Positions 25,258 through 33,798 of a stretch of DNA of 64,000 bases are shown piece after piece. The stretch's first letter is position 1. Each line of letters begins with the position of its first letter. The notes under the pieces are model-generated. The model was not told where the DNA came from and did no database searches. It saw only the letters and a list, made by a program, of their open reading frames with translations. The position numbers and the translations under genes are program-made. This stretch comes from Microbispora sp. H13382 (GTDB lineage Bacteria > Actinomycetota > Actinomycetes > Streptosporangiales > Streptosporangiaceae): the NCBI RefSeq assembly GCF_014161445.1, contig NZ_JABBXA010000026.1:1-64000 (forward strand). The letters run 5' to 3'.

Positions 25258-26019
25258 ATGGCTGTGTTCAGCGAGACCGACCTCGACCGCTTCGTCTCCG
25301 ACGGGTTCCTGAAGGTGGAGGAGGCCTTCCCCCGCGAGACCGGTGACCGGATCAGGGAGCGGCTGTGGCGGCAGATCGGGTTGTCCCCCGACCGGCCGGA
25401 AGACTGGACGCAGCCGGTGGTGTGGGCGGCCCCCGACCCGACGGGGCATGGCCCGTCCGGGGAGGCGATGCGGAGCCCGCGCCTGACCGAGGCGCTGGAC
25501 CTGATCGCCGGTAAGAGCGGATGGGAGCCGCGCGGCACCATCGGCAACACCCCGGTCCGCTTCCCCCACCCCTCCGACGCCGGGGACACCGGCTGGCACA
25601 TCGACCAGAACGACCCCGGACCGGCCGGCGCCTGGGGAACCGTCACGCTCAGGTCCCGCACCATGCTCGTGCTGGTCCTGCTGTCGGAGATCGGCCCCGA
25701 CGACGCGCCCACCCGCATCAGGGCCGGATCCCACCTCGACACCGCCCGCGTGCTGGAGCCGCACGGCGAGCAGGGGCTGGAGTTCTTCGCCTCCGGCCCG
25801 CTGCTGGACGAGGCGACCGCGCACCGCCCCGAGACCTACGCCACGGGACTGCCCGGCGACGTCTACCTGTGCCATCCGCACCTCGTCCACGCCGCCCAGC
25901 CCCACCGCGGGACGCGGCCGCGTTTCATGTCCCAGATCCCGTTCTTCCTGACCGATCCGCTGGCCCCCGGCGACGCCACCCCCCTCGCGCGGGCCGTACG
26001 GCTCGGGCTCGGCGGCTGA
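25258..26019 (+). CDS. Phytanoyl-CoA dioxygenase family protein
   Basis: 253 residues. GWHIDQNDPGPAGAW holds the HxD iron-binding pair, and GDVYLCHPHLVHAAQPHRGTRPR the distal His and the Arg for 2-oxoglutarate. FVSDGFLKVEEAFP is the usual N-terminal strand. It is a probable Fe(II)/2-oxoglutarate oxygenase with unknown substrate. TACCGT lies 6 nt before the ATG with TCGACA 18 nt further up (25222-25227), suggesting a leaderless message. It is 176 nt downstream of the epoxide hydrolase. Confidence 0.8.
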   Translation: MAVFSETDLDRFVSDGFLKVEEAFPRETGDRIRERLWRQIGLSPDRPEDWTQPVVWAAPDPTGHGPSGEAMRSPRLTEALDLIAGKSGWEPRGTIGNTPVRFPHPSDAGDTGWHIDQNDPGPAGAWGTVTLRSRTMLVLVLLSEIGPDDAPTRIRAGSHLDTARVLEPHGEQGLEFFASGPLLDEATAHRPETYATGLPGDVYLCHPHLVHAAQPHRGTRPRFMSQIPFFLTDPLAPGDATPLARAVRLGLGG

Positions 26020-26207
26020 GAGGATCGCGACGGGGCCGGCGGCTCTCGCCCAGCCACAGCCAGGGGCCGCATCCGCCTGCCGGAGCCGGCAGCCGCCGCC
26101 CGGCCATACCCTGAACGCTGGGAATTGTCAGTCTGTGCTGCTTGACCGTCAGGCGGGACCACAGCCAACCGGGAGCGCGAGTGCCCATCCGCCCGCCGTC
26201 GACCGCG

Positions 26208-26241
26208 CACGACACGACATCACACGACACGGCACGGCACG
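26208..26241 (+). repeat. Short degenerate CACGACA repeat
   Basis: Low-complexity repeats of CACGACA/CACGGCA type run across 26208-26241, just before the chosen start of the acetyltransferase gene. They are coding only if translation begins upstream at 26142 or 26181. Confidence 0.5.
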
Positions 26242-26258
26242 AAAGGTGCGGCACAGCC

Positions 26259-26954
26259 GTGGACCGCGACGCCGCCGTGCTGGACGACCCGGTGGGCGAA
26301 TCACTGCGCGGTCACCACGCACATCTCGCCCGACGGCTCGGCGTGGCCGCCACCTACCCGCCGGAGGTCGCGACCTTCTCCGCGGTCACCTCCGACCCCG
26401 ATCCGGAGGAATGGGCCGACCTCGCCCGGCTGCTCGGCCGGGGCGAGCTCGCCGACATGTTCAGCTGCCCGGCGGCACCGCCGCCGGACTGGGAACCGGT
26501 CTTCGTCCTGGAAGGCCGCCAGATGATCTGGCCCGGCGGCCGGCCCGATCACCCCGGCGCCGACGACATCGAGGTGGTCGAACTGGGCGCCGACAGCGTG
26601 CCCGAGATGCTCGACCTCGTCGCGCGGACCCATCCGGGGCCGTTCTGGCCGCGCACCCACGAACTCGGCACCTACCTCGGCGTCCGGGAGCACGGGGCAT
26701 TGGTGGCGATGGCGGGCGAGCGGCTCCGGCCACCGGGATGGACCGAGATCAGCGCCGTCTGCACCGCCCCAGAGGCACGCGGGCGAGGGCTCGCCGCCCA
26801 CCTGGTCAGCGCGCTCGTCTCGCGTGTCGTGGCCCGGAACGAACGCCCGTTCCTGCACGTGGCCGAGGCGAACACCGGCGCGATCGCCCTCTACGAGCGG
26901 CTCGGATTCGACACCCGCACGCCCGTGACCTTCCGAGGGTTCCGCACGCCGTGA
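26259..26954 (+). CDS. GNAT family acetyltransferase (FR47-like)
   Basis: 231 residues from a GTG. The C-terminal half is a GNAT domain: EISAVCTAPEARGRGLAAHL carries the Q/RxxGxG/A acetyl-CoA loop, and FLHVAEANTGAIALYERLGF the C-terminal CoA segment. The N-terminal 100 residues form the second lobe of FR47-like proteins. The substrate is unknown. Upstream in-frame starts at 26142 or 26181 cannot be ruled out. Confidence 0.8.
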   Translation: MDRDAAVLDDPVGESLRGHHAHLARRLGVAATYPPEVATFSAVTSDPDPEEWADLARLLGRGELADMFSCPAAPPPDWEPVFVLEGRQMIWPGGRPDHPGADDIEVVELGADSVPEMLDLVARTHPGPFWPRTHELGTYLGVREHGALVAMAGERLRPPGWTEISAVCTAPEARGRGLAAHLVSALVSRVVARNERPFLHVAEANTGAIALYERLGFDTRTPVTFRGFRTP

Positions 26955-27027
26955 CGGCCTCCGGCGCCGGGACGCCCGCGCCAGGAGTGAGGCCGCTGCC
27001 GATCGCCCTGGGACTGCCGGGCGGCGG

Positions 27028-27459
27028 TCACGCCGGCTCCTCCACCAGCGTGGTGACGAGCCGGAACACCTCGGCGGTGTCGGCCACGCCGCCCACGATG
27101 ATGATCTTCAGGCTGGCCCGCTCCTCGTCGTAGACGGTCTCGACGCGCAGGGGCCGGTCGGCGGGGGAACGGCTCGCGGCGGCGGCCATCAGCATGTTGC
27201 CCAGGGTCGTCATCTCGTCGGGGGCGATGGCGTCGATCTGCACGATGCTCGAGGCCTCGACGTGGCGCCGGGCGGTCTCGGTTACCGACGACTCGGCCGG
27301 GTGGCCCATGAACGTCTCCAGGTCCTCGCGGGCGATGCGGTACTGCTTGCCGATGCGCACCGCCTTCAGCCGCCCGTCGCGCACGTAGTTGCGCACGGTC
27401 TTCACGTGCAGGCCCAGCAGGTTCGCCACCTGCTCCACCGAGTACGGCTGCTGCGGCAT
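27028..27459 (-). CDS. Excisionase-type helix-turn-helix protein
   Basis: 143 residues. Residues 5-52 are a MerR-like/excisionase HTH (YSVEQVANLLGLHVKTVRNY, VRDGRLKAVRIGKQYRIARE, DLETFMG). Residues 60-143 form an alpha/beta domain (VQIDAIAPDEMTTLGNMLMA, ERASLKIIIVGGVADTAEVF) seen in a small family of actinobacterial regulators. AGGGGAGTGG lies upstream of the ATG. No adjacent phage gene is found, so it is more likely a free-standing regulator. Confidence 0.75.
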   Translation of the reverse strand: MPQQPYSVEQVANLLGLHVKTVRNYVRDGRLKAVRIGKQYRIAREDLETFMGHPAESSVTETARRHVEASSIVQIDAIAPDEMTTLGNMLMAAAASRSPADRPLRVETVYDEERASLKIIIVGGVADTAEVFRLVTTLVEEPA

Positions 27460-27589
27460 CCCACTCCCCTCCGTCCGGCTCCCCCACGTACCCTATCCAG
27501 CTGTCCGACGAGGGACGTTAGGGAGTTTCGAGGGCGTGGACGGCCAAGGTCGCGAGAGGGGCGGGCGACACGGCCGGTAGTCTGCGTTC

Positions 27590-27769
27590 ATGTTCCACCG
27601 CAAACCCATCGAAGAGCGCATCGCCGAGCGCGTCGCCAAGCGCCCTCCGCTCAAGGAGGGCAAGCATTTCGAACACCGCCCCGCGCTGATCGTGTTCTGC
27701 GTGGTCATCGCGCTCGTCGCGCTGAAGATCGTGGGCGCGTTCGCCCTCATGAAGTGGGGCGTCCAGTAG
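27590..27769 (+). CDS. Small single-pass membrane protein (59 aa), leaderless
   Basis: 59 residues: a basic cytoplasmic N-terminus (MFHRKPIEERIAERVAKRPP) and one hydrophobic helix ALIVFCVVIALVALKIVGAF near the C-terminus. There is no ribosome-binding site. TAGTCT (27578-27583) is exactly 6 nt before the ATG, the classic leaderless arrangement. The coherent charge and hydrophobic pattern and codon use support a real gene of unknown function. Confidence 0.6.
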   Translation: MFHRKPIEERIAERVAKRPPLKEGKHFEHRPALIVFCVVIALVALKIVGAFALMKWGVQ

Positions 27770-28249
27770 GACGCCCAGCTCACGCGGCGGATCGGACGCC
27801 GACGCAACTGATGCGCGCGACGCGAAATGGATTTATGTCCACATAATCCGATAAAACTACCCGATAAATTGCCGTGGTCACCGTTTCGCATCAATGCCTG
27901 GCCAAGACGGCGTTCCCTGCCGAGCCCGGTCAAGACCACCGGCCCGGCGACACCGACGGCCCGGACGCGCCGGCGGGAGGGGCGTTACCTGGCTCGGAGT
28001 TCGGCGGGCAGGACCCCGGTCACCTCCCCGGCCACGACTCCGGCCCTGACTCCGGCGCCGAGCACACCGCGCCGGGCACCGGCTTCGGCATGGATCACGG
28101 CTTCGCCGAGATCCAGCTGCGCACCGACCGGCGCCTGGACCTCACCGACCTGCCGACCGCGTAACGCCGGACGCTCGCCCGTTCCGGCGGCAGCACGGCT
28201 GGACCAGCCAGGCGCGCGATGCCGGCGGGGCATCGGCGATACTGCGGGC
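27770..28249 (+). other. 480-nt gap with an AT-rich patch and a doubtful small ORF
   Basis: 27825-27880 is conspicuously AT-rich for this genome. A GTG-started frame at 27874-28164 (96 aa) encodes a Gly/Pro/Asp-rich, probably disordered chain ending FGMDHGFAEIQLRTDRRL. It has no clear ribosome-binding site and I do not recognise it; it may be a remnant. Nothing else was found. Confidence 0.3.
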
Positions 28250-29089
28250 GTGGAGTACGTGTCCAGAGTGCCGCGACCGCCGCTGGACGGGCTGATCGAC
28301 GACCTTTACTACCTGGAGGGTACGCCGCCGTACGCCCGGCTGACGCTGCCGCCGGGGCCCTCGGCGTTCCTCATCGTCAACCTCGGGGCGCCGTTCCGCA
28401 TCCGCGCCGGCACCGACATCGAGACGGCCCAGTACGCCGACGGCTGCGTGGTCACCACGCCCACCCGCGCGTTGGAATTCGGCTACCCACTCCGGACCCG
28501 GTCCGTCGGCGTGCACTTCAGGCCGTGGGGGCTGGCGCCGTTCCTGCCGATGCCCGCGGCCGAGCTGTGTGACCGGCCTACGACGGTAGAGCAGGTTTGG
28601 GGCCGGCCCGCCGTTGCTGAGCTGCGAGACCGGCTGGCCACGGCGGACGGACCGCACGAGATGCTGACGCTGCTCGAGGAGGAGCTGATGCGACGGCTGT
28701 GCGAGACCGCCGGCCTGGGGCTGGTCCGCCATACGAGCAGCGTCATCGCGGCGACCAGCGGGGCGGTGGCGATCGGCGACCTGAGCGTGGCAGCCGGTGT
28801 CAGCAGCACTCATCTGGCACAGCGGTTCAAGGAGCTCATCGGTGTCACGCCGAAGCGGCTGGCCCGCACCTACCGCTTCGCCGCCACCGTGTTCGCGATC
28901 AACCCCGCCGGACCGATCGACTGGGGCGACCTCGCCGGTGGCGCAGGCTACTTCGACCAGGCCCACTTCGGCCACGAGTTCCGGGCGTTCACCGGGCTCA
29001 CGCCGACCCGGTACGTCGAAGTCCGGCGGCGGTTCCTGCGCGAACATCCCGGCCACGCGCTGGACGGCTGGCCGCTGCCGGCCGATTGA
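28250..29089 (+). CDS. AraC family transcriptional regulator (DUF6597 type)
   Basis: 279 residues. The N-terminal sensory part (LDGLIDDLYYLEG, LTLPPGPSAFLIVNLG, VGVHFRPWGLAPFLP) is DUF6597-like. The C-terminal AraC domain has IGDLSVAAGVSSTHLAQRFK and a second helix pair at DWGDLAGGAGYFDQAHFGHEF. GATACT (28238-28243) lies 6 nt before the GTG, so a leaderless message is likely. It sits 65 nt upstream of the DHFR-like gene on the same strand and may regulate it. Confidence 0.85.
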   Translation: MEYVSRVPRPPLDGLIDDLYYLEGTPPYARLTLPPGPSAFLIVNLGAPFRIRAGTDIETAQYADGCVVTTPTRALEFGYPLRTRSVGVHFRPWGLAPFLPMPAAELCDRPTTVEQVWGRPAVAELRDRLATADGPHEMLTLLEEELMRRLCETAGLGLVRHTSSVIAATSGAVAIGDLSVAAGVSSTHLAQRFKELIGVTPKRLARTYRFAATVFAINPAGPIDWGDLAGGAGYFDQAHFGHEFRAFTGLTPTRYVEVRRRFLREHPGHALDGWPLPAD

Positions 29090-29123
29090 TTTCTTACAAG
29101 AGCGACAGCTCACGACACGCTAA

Positions 29124-29139
29124 TTTGGGGCACCCCAAA
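29124..29139. promoter_or_regulatory. Perfect palindrome upstream of the DHFR-like gene
   Basis: TTTGGGG-CA-CCCCAAA (16 bp) follows a TAATTT -10-like box (29121-29126) and lies 15 nt before the GTG start. It is well placed as an operator for a repressor, or as a 5'-UTR hairpin. Confidence 0.55.
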
Positions 29140-29154
29140 GCAGAGGAGAGCCCC

Positions 29155-29736
29155 GTGGGCAAGGTGGTCATGTACAGCTCGGTGTCGGTGGACGGCTTCA
29201 TCGCGGACGAGAATGACCAGCCCGGACCGCTGTTCGACTGGTTGTCCAGCGGTGACGTCCCGTTGGACGAGAGCGGTCAGCTGAAGGTGTCGCAGGCGTC
29301 CTACGACTACACCCGGCCGTACTGGGACCAGATCGGAGTCACGATCGTCGGCCGCCACGTCTTCGACATGACGGACGGCTGGGACGGGAGGCCTCCGGGC
29401 GGCATCGACCACGTGGTCGTCGTGTCGCACCGGCCGATGCCCGAGGGCTGGGACCCCGAGGCGCCGTTTCACTTCGTCGACGGCGTCGAGGCAGCCATGG
29501 CCAAGGCGCAGGAGCTTGCGGGTGACCGCATGGTCGAGGTCGCCGCCGGCGACGTCGGTGGCCAGGTGCTTGCCGCGGGCCTGATCGACGAGGTGCGTAT
29601 GGACGTCGTACCCGTCGTGTTCGGGTCCGGCAAGCGCTACTTCGGCTCGGTCCACGCGCAGCACCTGTTGGAGGATCCTGACGTGGTGATTCAGGGCAAC
29701 CGGGTGCTTCACCTGCGCTATCGGGTGCGCCGTTGA
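29155..29736 (+). CDS. Dihydrofolate reductase-like (RibD C-terminal) protein
   Basis: 193 residues from a GTG with GAGGAGAG upstream. MYSSVSVDGFIADEND is the N-terminal strand of the DHFR/RibD-C fold. GVTIVGRHVFDMTDGW and MVEVAAGDVGGQVLAAGLIDE hold the NADPH-binding Gly-rich turn. These proteins are NADPH-dependent reductases of unassigned substrate. A second family member lies at 30271-30855, 535 nt downstream, separated by integrase debris. Confidence 0.85.
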   Translation: MGKVVMYSSVSVDGFIADENDQPGPLFDWLSSGDVPLDESGQLKVSQASYDYTRPYWDQIGVTIVGRHVFDMTDGWDGRPPGGIDHVVVVSHRPMPEGWDPEAPFHFVDGVEAAMAKAQELAGDRMVEVAAGDVGGQVLAAGLIDEVRMDVVPVVFGSGKRYFGSVHAQHLLEDPDVVIQGNRVLHLRYRVRR

Positions 29737-29976
29737 CCGATCCGAGCGGGTACGCGAAGAAGTCCACTGCGAACACGGTGCTCGAACTGGACGTGCCGCT
29801 GCGGGAGCGGGTGCTGTGGACGCTGCTGTACGAGTCCACCGCCCGCGCCGAGGAGGTACCGCTGCTGAACGTGCCGGACTGGACACCGCGAACCGGCGGG
29901 TGGTGGTGACCCGAAAGGGCGGCGCGACCTACCGGGCGGGCCGTACACGCTGCACCAGCTGCGCCACTCCGGCCTA
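29733..29976 (+). pseudogene. Tyrosine integrase remnant A (catalytic N-part joined to HxLRH motif)
   Basis: From a TTG at 29733 the frame reads PLRERVLWTLLYESTARAEE and LLNV, the start of a tyrosine recombinase catalytic domain with the catalytic Arg. A frameshift near 29880 restores ANRRVVVTRKGGAT. After a jump, another frame gives YTLHQLRHSG, the box II HxLRH motif. The roughly 100 residues normally between KGGAT and the HQLRH motif are deleted. The catalytic Tyr region is absent. Confidence 0.6.
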
Positions 29977-30270
29977 AGGTACTCGCGGAACTTGCGGCGC
30001 ACGGGCGGCCGCTGGCCGCCGAGCGAGATGCCCGGCGTCGGGAACTGCTTGGCGATCTCCAGCGCGGTGAGAGGGCCCGGCGCTGCAGCTGTGTGACCAG
30101 GCGTTCGCGAGGGTGCAATCGAGATCCATGCGGTCGTGCTCGAGCCCGCCGAGTACGCCGTGCTGAGTCCGGAACGCGAGGACTACCCGCGGACGCAGAT
30201 CGCGCACCGATTAGGTTTCCGCGCCGTGCCCGTCTGTACGTGTGAGATCGACTCAAGGGAGGCTGGCACG
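29977..30270. other. Unresolved debris between integrase remnant and DHFR-like gene
   Basis: On the minus strand about 29985-30090 reads LTALEIAKQFPTPGISLGGQ, which is protein-like but unassigned. On the plus strand about 30119-30220 reads EIHAVVLEPAEYAVLSPERE, also protein-like. Neither has a start or stop that makes a gene. The stretch looks like joined fragments of lost genes. Confidence 0.35.
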
Positions 30271-30855
30271 ATGCGGAAACTGATCTTCGGCATGAACGTG
30301 ACGCTGGACGGCTACATCGCCGCGCCCGGCGACGACATCGGCTGGGGTGGGGGGGAGGGACCGGACTCGTCGCCGAGCGCCGAGCTGTTCCAGTGGTGGT
30401 CCGACCGGGTGGACGCGACGGGCCTGGCACTGTACGGGCGCAAGCTGTGGGAGACGATGAGCTCCCACTGGCCGACCGGCGACCAGCAGCCCAACGCTAC
30501 CCCGGCGGAGATCGAGTTCGCGCGCCGCTGGCGGGACATGCCGAAGGTGGTGTTCTCATCGACGATCGACAAGGTCGACTGGAACACCCGCCTGGTCACC
30601 GGCGACGCGGTCGCCGAGATCGCCCGGCTCAGGGCCGAGGACGGCGGCCCGATGGACATCGGCGGCGCGACGCTCGCCGGGGCGGCCATGCGGGCCGGGC
30701 TGATCGACGAGTACGCGCTGGTCACCGTGCCGGTCCTGGTGGGCGGCGGCACGCCGTTCTTCACGGCGCTGGACAGCTGGGTGAACCTGAACCTGGTCGA
30801 GACGCGGACATTTCCCGGCGGCGTGGTGCTGACCCGATACGAGACGAGGCGATGA
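30271..30855 (+). CDS. Dihydrofolate reductase family (RibD C-terminal) protein
   Basis: 194 residues. AAGGGAGG is 8 nt before the ATG. MRKLIFGMNVTLDGYIAAPG is the N-terminal DHFR-fold strand. LYGRKLWETMSSHWP and PMDIGGATLAGAAMRAGLID carry the cofactor-binding regions, and LVTVPVLVGGGTPFF the C-terminal strand. It is the second such reductase in this region but only distantly similar to the first. The substrate is unknown. The 196 nt after it (30856-31051) show no clear gene. Confidence 0.87.
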   Translation: MRKLIFGMNVTLDGYIAAPGDDIGWGGGEGPDSSPSAELFQWWSDRVDATGLALYGRKLWETMSSHWPTGDQQPNATPAEIEFARRWRDMPKVVFSSTIDKVDWNTRLVTGDAVAEIARLRAEDGGPMDIGGATLAGAAMRAGLIDEYALVTVPVLVGGGTPFFTALDSWVNLNLVETRTFPGGVVLTRYETRR

Positions 30856-31051
30856 GCACGGGCCGAATGCTCGGCTCGTAAGGCCAGGTCGAAATCCTTC
30901 CTGGCGTGCTCACCGCGCCCCTCGGCGATGAGGGAACCTTTTCCGGCCCTTCCTTGCGTTCCGAGTGAGCTGTTGACCGACTCGCTGAGGATGAGGACGA
31001 CGGTGACGCCGGCCCGTGCGCTGGACTCGTCGACGAGGGGGACGTGTCTGA

Positions 31052-32059
31052 TCACAGCGTCGCGGGCAGGCTCAGCCATGGTTTGTCGGTGGCGTCGAAT
31101 CCGGTGAGTTCGGCGATCTTGCCGTCGACGATGTGCAGGACCGCGATGGTGAACAAACGGTATTCCGGGTCGTCGGGGGTGCGGAGGTACAGCGCGGCGG
31201 CAGGCATGCGGTTGACCGTGGTGGCGGTGCAGCGCCAGTCGTCGTAGCCGCGCTGGAACAGCCCACCGGAGACCCAGCCGTCCACCGCGTCCTTGGCCGT
31301 GACGGTCACGGTGCCCGGGTCGGGCAGCATCGCGAAGCGCAGGTCGTCGCGCAGCAGGGCCATCAGCCCGTTGAGGTCGTTGCGCTCATGGGCGTCCATA
31401 TACGACTTCACCACGCCGCGCTCGTCATCCGACAGCTCGTGTGCGGCAGGGCTCCGCCAGTCGAGGCGGCGGTCGCGCAGCTGCTCGCGCATCGTCACGC
31501 GCGCCCGCTGCAGCGCGCTGGTCACCGATGCGACGGTCAGTTCGAGGGCGTCGGCGGCCTTCGACGCCGGCCAGCCGAGGACGTCGCGCAAGATGAACAC
31601 CGCCCGCTGCCGCGGCGGCAAATGCTGGACGGCGACGATGAACGCCAGCTCGATCGTCTCCCGCGCCACCACCGATTCCTGCGGGTCCTCCGGGAGCATC
31701 CGGTCCGGGTAGGGCTGCAGGTAGCGCACTTCCGAGCCCGCGCCCGGCAGCTCGGCAGGCACGGGTGTGCGGTCGTTGCGCTTGTCCAGGAAGTCGAGAC
31801 AGGCGTTCGTCGCGATCCGGTACAGCCAGGTCCGCAGCGCGGCGTGGCCCTTGAACGACTCCCGCTTGTTCCACGCCCGCAGGAACGTCTCCTGCGTCAT
31901 CTCCTTGGCGTCCTCGTAGTTCGCGAGCATCCGGTAGCAGTGCACCTGCAGCTCACGCCGGTAGCGCTCCGTGGTGAGCGCGAACTGTGCTGCGTCATTT
32001 GAGCGGGCCGCCGCGATGAACGCGGCGTCGTCGTCGCCTGGCAGTCTGGCGTCGGTCAT
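31052..32059 (-). CDS. ECF sigma factor with C-terminal SnoaL-like domain
   Basis: 335 residues. Region 2 is ELQVHCYRMLANYEDAKEMT, then QETFLRAWNKRESF and ALRTWLYRIATNACLDFLD. Region 4 is LPPRQRAVFILRDVLGWPAS, then KAADALELTVASVTSALQRA. Residues about 215-335 are a SnoaL-like NTF2-fold domain (MALLRDDLRFAMLPDPG, AALYLRTPDDPEYRLFTIAV) that regulates or stabilises such factors. No anti-sigma gene is adjacent. GGAAGGA is 9 nt before the ATG. The 250 nt upstream (32060-32309) hold no recognisable gene. Confidence 0.88.
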   Translation of the reverse strand: MTDARLPGDDDAAFIAAARSNDAAQFALTTERYRRELQVHCYRMLANYEDAKEMTQETFLRAWNKRESFKGHAALRTWLYRIATNACLDFLDKRNDRTPVPAELPGAGSEVRYLQPYPDRMLPEDPQESVVARETIELAFIVAVQHLPPRQRAVFILRDVLGWPASKAADALELTVASVTSALQRARVTMREQLRDRRLDWRSPAAHELSDDERGVVKSYMDAHERNDLNGLMALLRDDLRFAMLPDPGTVTVTAKDAVDGWVSGGLFQRGYDDWRCTATTVNRMPAAALYLRTPDDPEYRLFTIAVLHIVDGKIAELTGFDATDKPWLSLPATL

Positions 32060-32309
32060 GGTCGTCAATCCTTCCGCAGGTGGCGAGGGGCTACCAGAAC
32101 TGACGACGTGGCGGAGGATTTCTGAGCGGTGAAGCCACTGACACCGGGCCGTTCGTCAGGCCGGATGGGTCGGGTCGATCCAGGGGACGTGTTCGGGCCG
32201 GGTACACCCGGGTCACGCAACGGACGGTGGCTGCCGCCTCCGCGTACGCCCTTCTGCCGACGTCACGCGGCCGGGACGGCTTTCCCGGTCGCCGAACACG
32301 CCGTGGATG

Positions 32310-32456
32310 CTAGAGGGACTCCCCCAGCGTGGCGACGAGCCGGGCGATGCGCTGCTCGTCACGCTTGTAGTGGGTCCGCTTGCCCACCTGCGTGGCCTTC
32401 ACCAGGCCCGGCCGCTGCAGCTCGGCCATGTACGCCGACACGGAGCGGATCAGGAC
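32310..32456 (-). pseudogene. ArsR-type winged-helix remnant (C-terminal part)
   Basis: The minus strand reads RSVSAYMAELQRPGLVKATQ followed by VGKRTHYKRDEQRIARLVATL, which matches the recognition helix and wing of ArsR regulators. The N-terminal 40-50 residues are missing. It overlaps the 3' end of the transpeptidase gene by 7 nt on the same strand, so it may be translated by read-through but lacks a full domain. Confidence 0.6.
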
Positions 32457-33655
32457 TCCAGCGCGCTGCCCTGCTGCCACTTGCTGAACGGCATCTGCCA
32501 GAAGCCCCAGCCGTTGTTCCACTCCAGGGCCCGGTCGGTGCCGACGATCTTGACGACGTCGCCCCGGTGGTAGTTGTCGTAATACCACTTGGCGTCGTTG
32601 GGGTGGGCGTTGATGCAGCCGTGGCTCACGTTGGCCCGGCCCTGGGAGCCGACCGACCACGGCGCGCCGTGGACGTACTCGCCGCTGTTGGAGATGCGCA
32701 CCGCGTGGTTGACGACCTCCTTGTAGTACCCGGGGTCGCCTTCCTTCTTCCCGGGAGAGATCATGGTGACCGGGTTGCCGCGTTCCATGGTCAGATGGAT
32801 GCCGCTGGTGGTGGTGTACTCGCGGGTGGTCGCCTTGCCGGCGCTGATCTTCATGGTCTTCACGACCTTGCCGTCGCGCCGGACCACCATCATGTGGGTC
32901 CTGGTGCTGACCGAGCTGATCCAGGCCGCGCCGATCTTGATGGTCGTGCTGTGGTCCTCGACGCCGTAGGTGTCCTGCCCGGCCTTCACCCCGGTCAGGT
33001 GCGCGGTGAACTTGACCTTCTGGTGCGCGGGCCAGTACTTGGCCGTCCGGTAGATGACGAACTTGTCGTCGATCCACCGCCAGGCGCCCTTGACCGGCTT
33101 CTCCGCGTCCACTTCGAGGGCCTGTTCCACGGCGGCCTTGTCCTGCACCGGCGCGTTGAACCTCACCATGATCGGCATGCCGACGCCGACGGTCTCCCCC
33201 TTGATGCCGGGTGTGACGTCCACGACCTCCAGCCCGACCTTGGGCTTGAGGGTGGTGAAGCGGCTGGTCGCGGTCGCGGGGCCGCCCTCGCCGGTGGCCC
33301 TGGCCGACACCGTGTATCTGCTGGAGGGCTTGAGCGGCTGCTTGGAGGTCCATTTGGTGCGGGTGGCGTCGAAGTCGCCCTCGATCGTCTCGCCGCCCAC
33401 CTGGACCGTGACCTCCTCCAGCTGGCCGTTGGCGGCGGTGACGACCACGGTCTTGTCGGGACGCACCTTGGCGCTGCCCGTCGCGGGGCTGATCTTGATG
33501 GCGGGAGCCGGGACGGCGGGCGCGGCGGCGTCGCCGGAGCCGCCGCCCGCCGAGCCCGGCGCGCCCGACCCACCGGAACACGCCGACAGAGCCGCGGTCA
33601 ACGTCACGGCGACTGCGGCGATCGGCCACCTCGAACGACTACCAGTGCTCAGCAC
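32450..33655 (-). CDS. L,D-transpeptidase lipoprotein (YkuD, Ig-like domains)
   Basis: 401 residues. Lipoprotein signal VAVTLTAALSAC (lipobox LSAC) is followed by a Gly/Ser/Pro linker, two Ig-like modules (about 55-260), and the YkuD catalytic domain with SNSGEYVHGAPWSVGSQG and SHGCINAHPNDAKWYYD holding the catalytic His and Cys. It forms 3-3 peptidoglycan cross-links outside the membrane, as the LdtMt2-type enzymes of actinobacteria do. GGGGGAG is 8 nt before the chosen GTG. Confidence 0.92.
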   Translation of the reverse strand: MLSTGSRSRWPIAAVAVTLTAALSACSGGSGAPGSAGGGSGDAAAPAVPAPAIKISPATGSAKVRPDKTVVVTAANGQLEEVTVQVGGETIEGDFDATRTKWTSKQPLKPSSRYTVSARATGEGGPATATSRFTTLKPKVGLEVVDVTPGIKGETVGVGMPIMVRFNAPVQDKAAVEQALEVDAEKPVKGAWRWIDDKFVIYRTAKYWPAHQKVKFTAHLTGVKAGQDTYGVEDHSTTIKIGAAWISSVSTRTHMMVVRRDGKVVKTMKISAGKATTREYTTTSGIHLTMERGNPVTMISPGKKEGDPGYYKEVVNHAVRISNSGEYVHGAPWSVGSQGRANVSHGCINAHPNDAKWYYDNYHRGDVVKIVGTDRALEWNNGWGFWQMPFSKWQQGSALES

Positions 33656-33688
33656 AACCACTACTCCCCCATGAGCGCGTAGGTGCAC

Positions 33689-33719
33689 CATAAGACCTTA
33701 TTCGGGGTTGCCTCTTATG
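33689..33719. promoter_or_regulatory. Inverted repeat upstream of the L,D-transpeptidase gene
   Basis: CATAAGA (33689-33695) and TCTTATG (33713-33719) flank 17 nt, and ATAAG-AC-CTTAT is nested at 33690-33701. They lie 34-64 nt before the start, in an AT-rich upstream region. A regulator-binding site is likely but its identity is unknown. Confidence 0.4.
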
Positions 33720-33798
33720 TTGTCATTTTCTCCTGCGCTAAGGTCACATTTCGGTCGCTTCTCCGGTGGAGTCGTCTCTGTTGACGGTAAGGTGCGGG

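Noticed and set aside
27028..27459. Phage excisionase marking an attachment site
   Set aside because: No integrase, attachment repeats or tRNA are near it. The C-terminal domain points to a stand-alone regulator.
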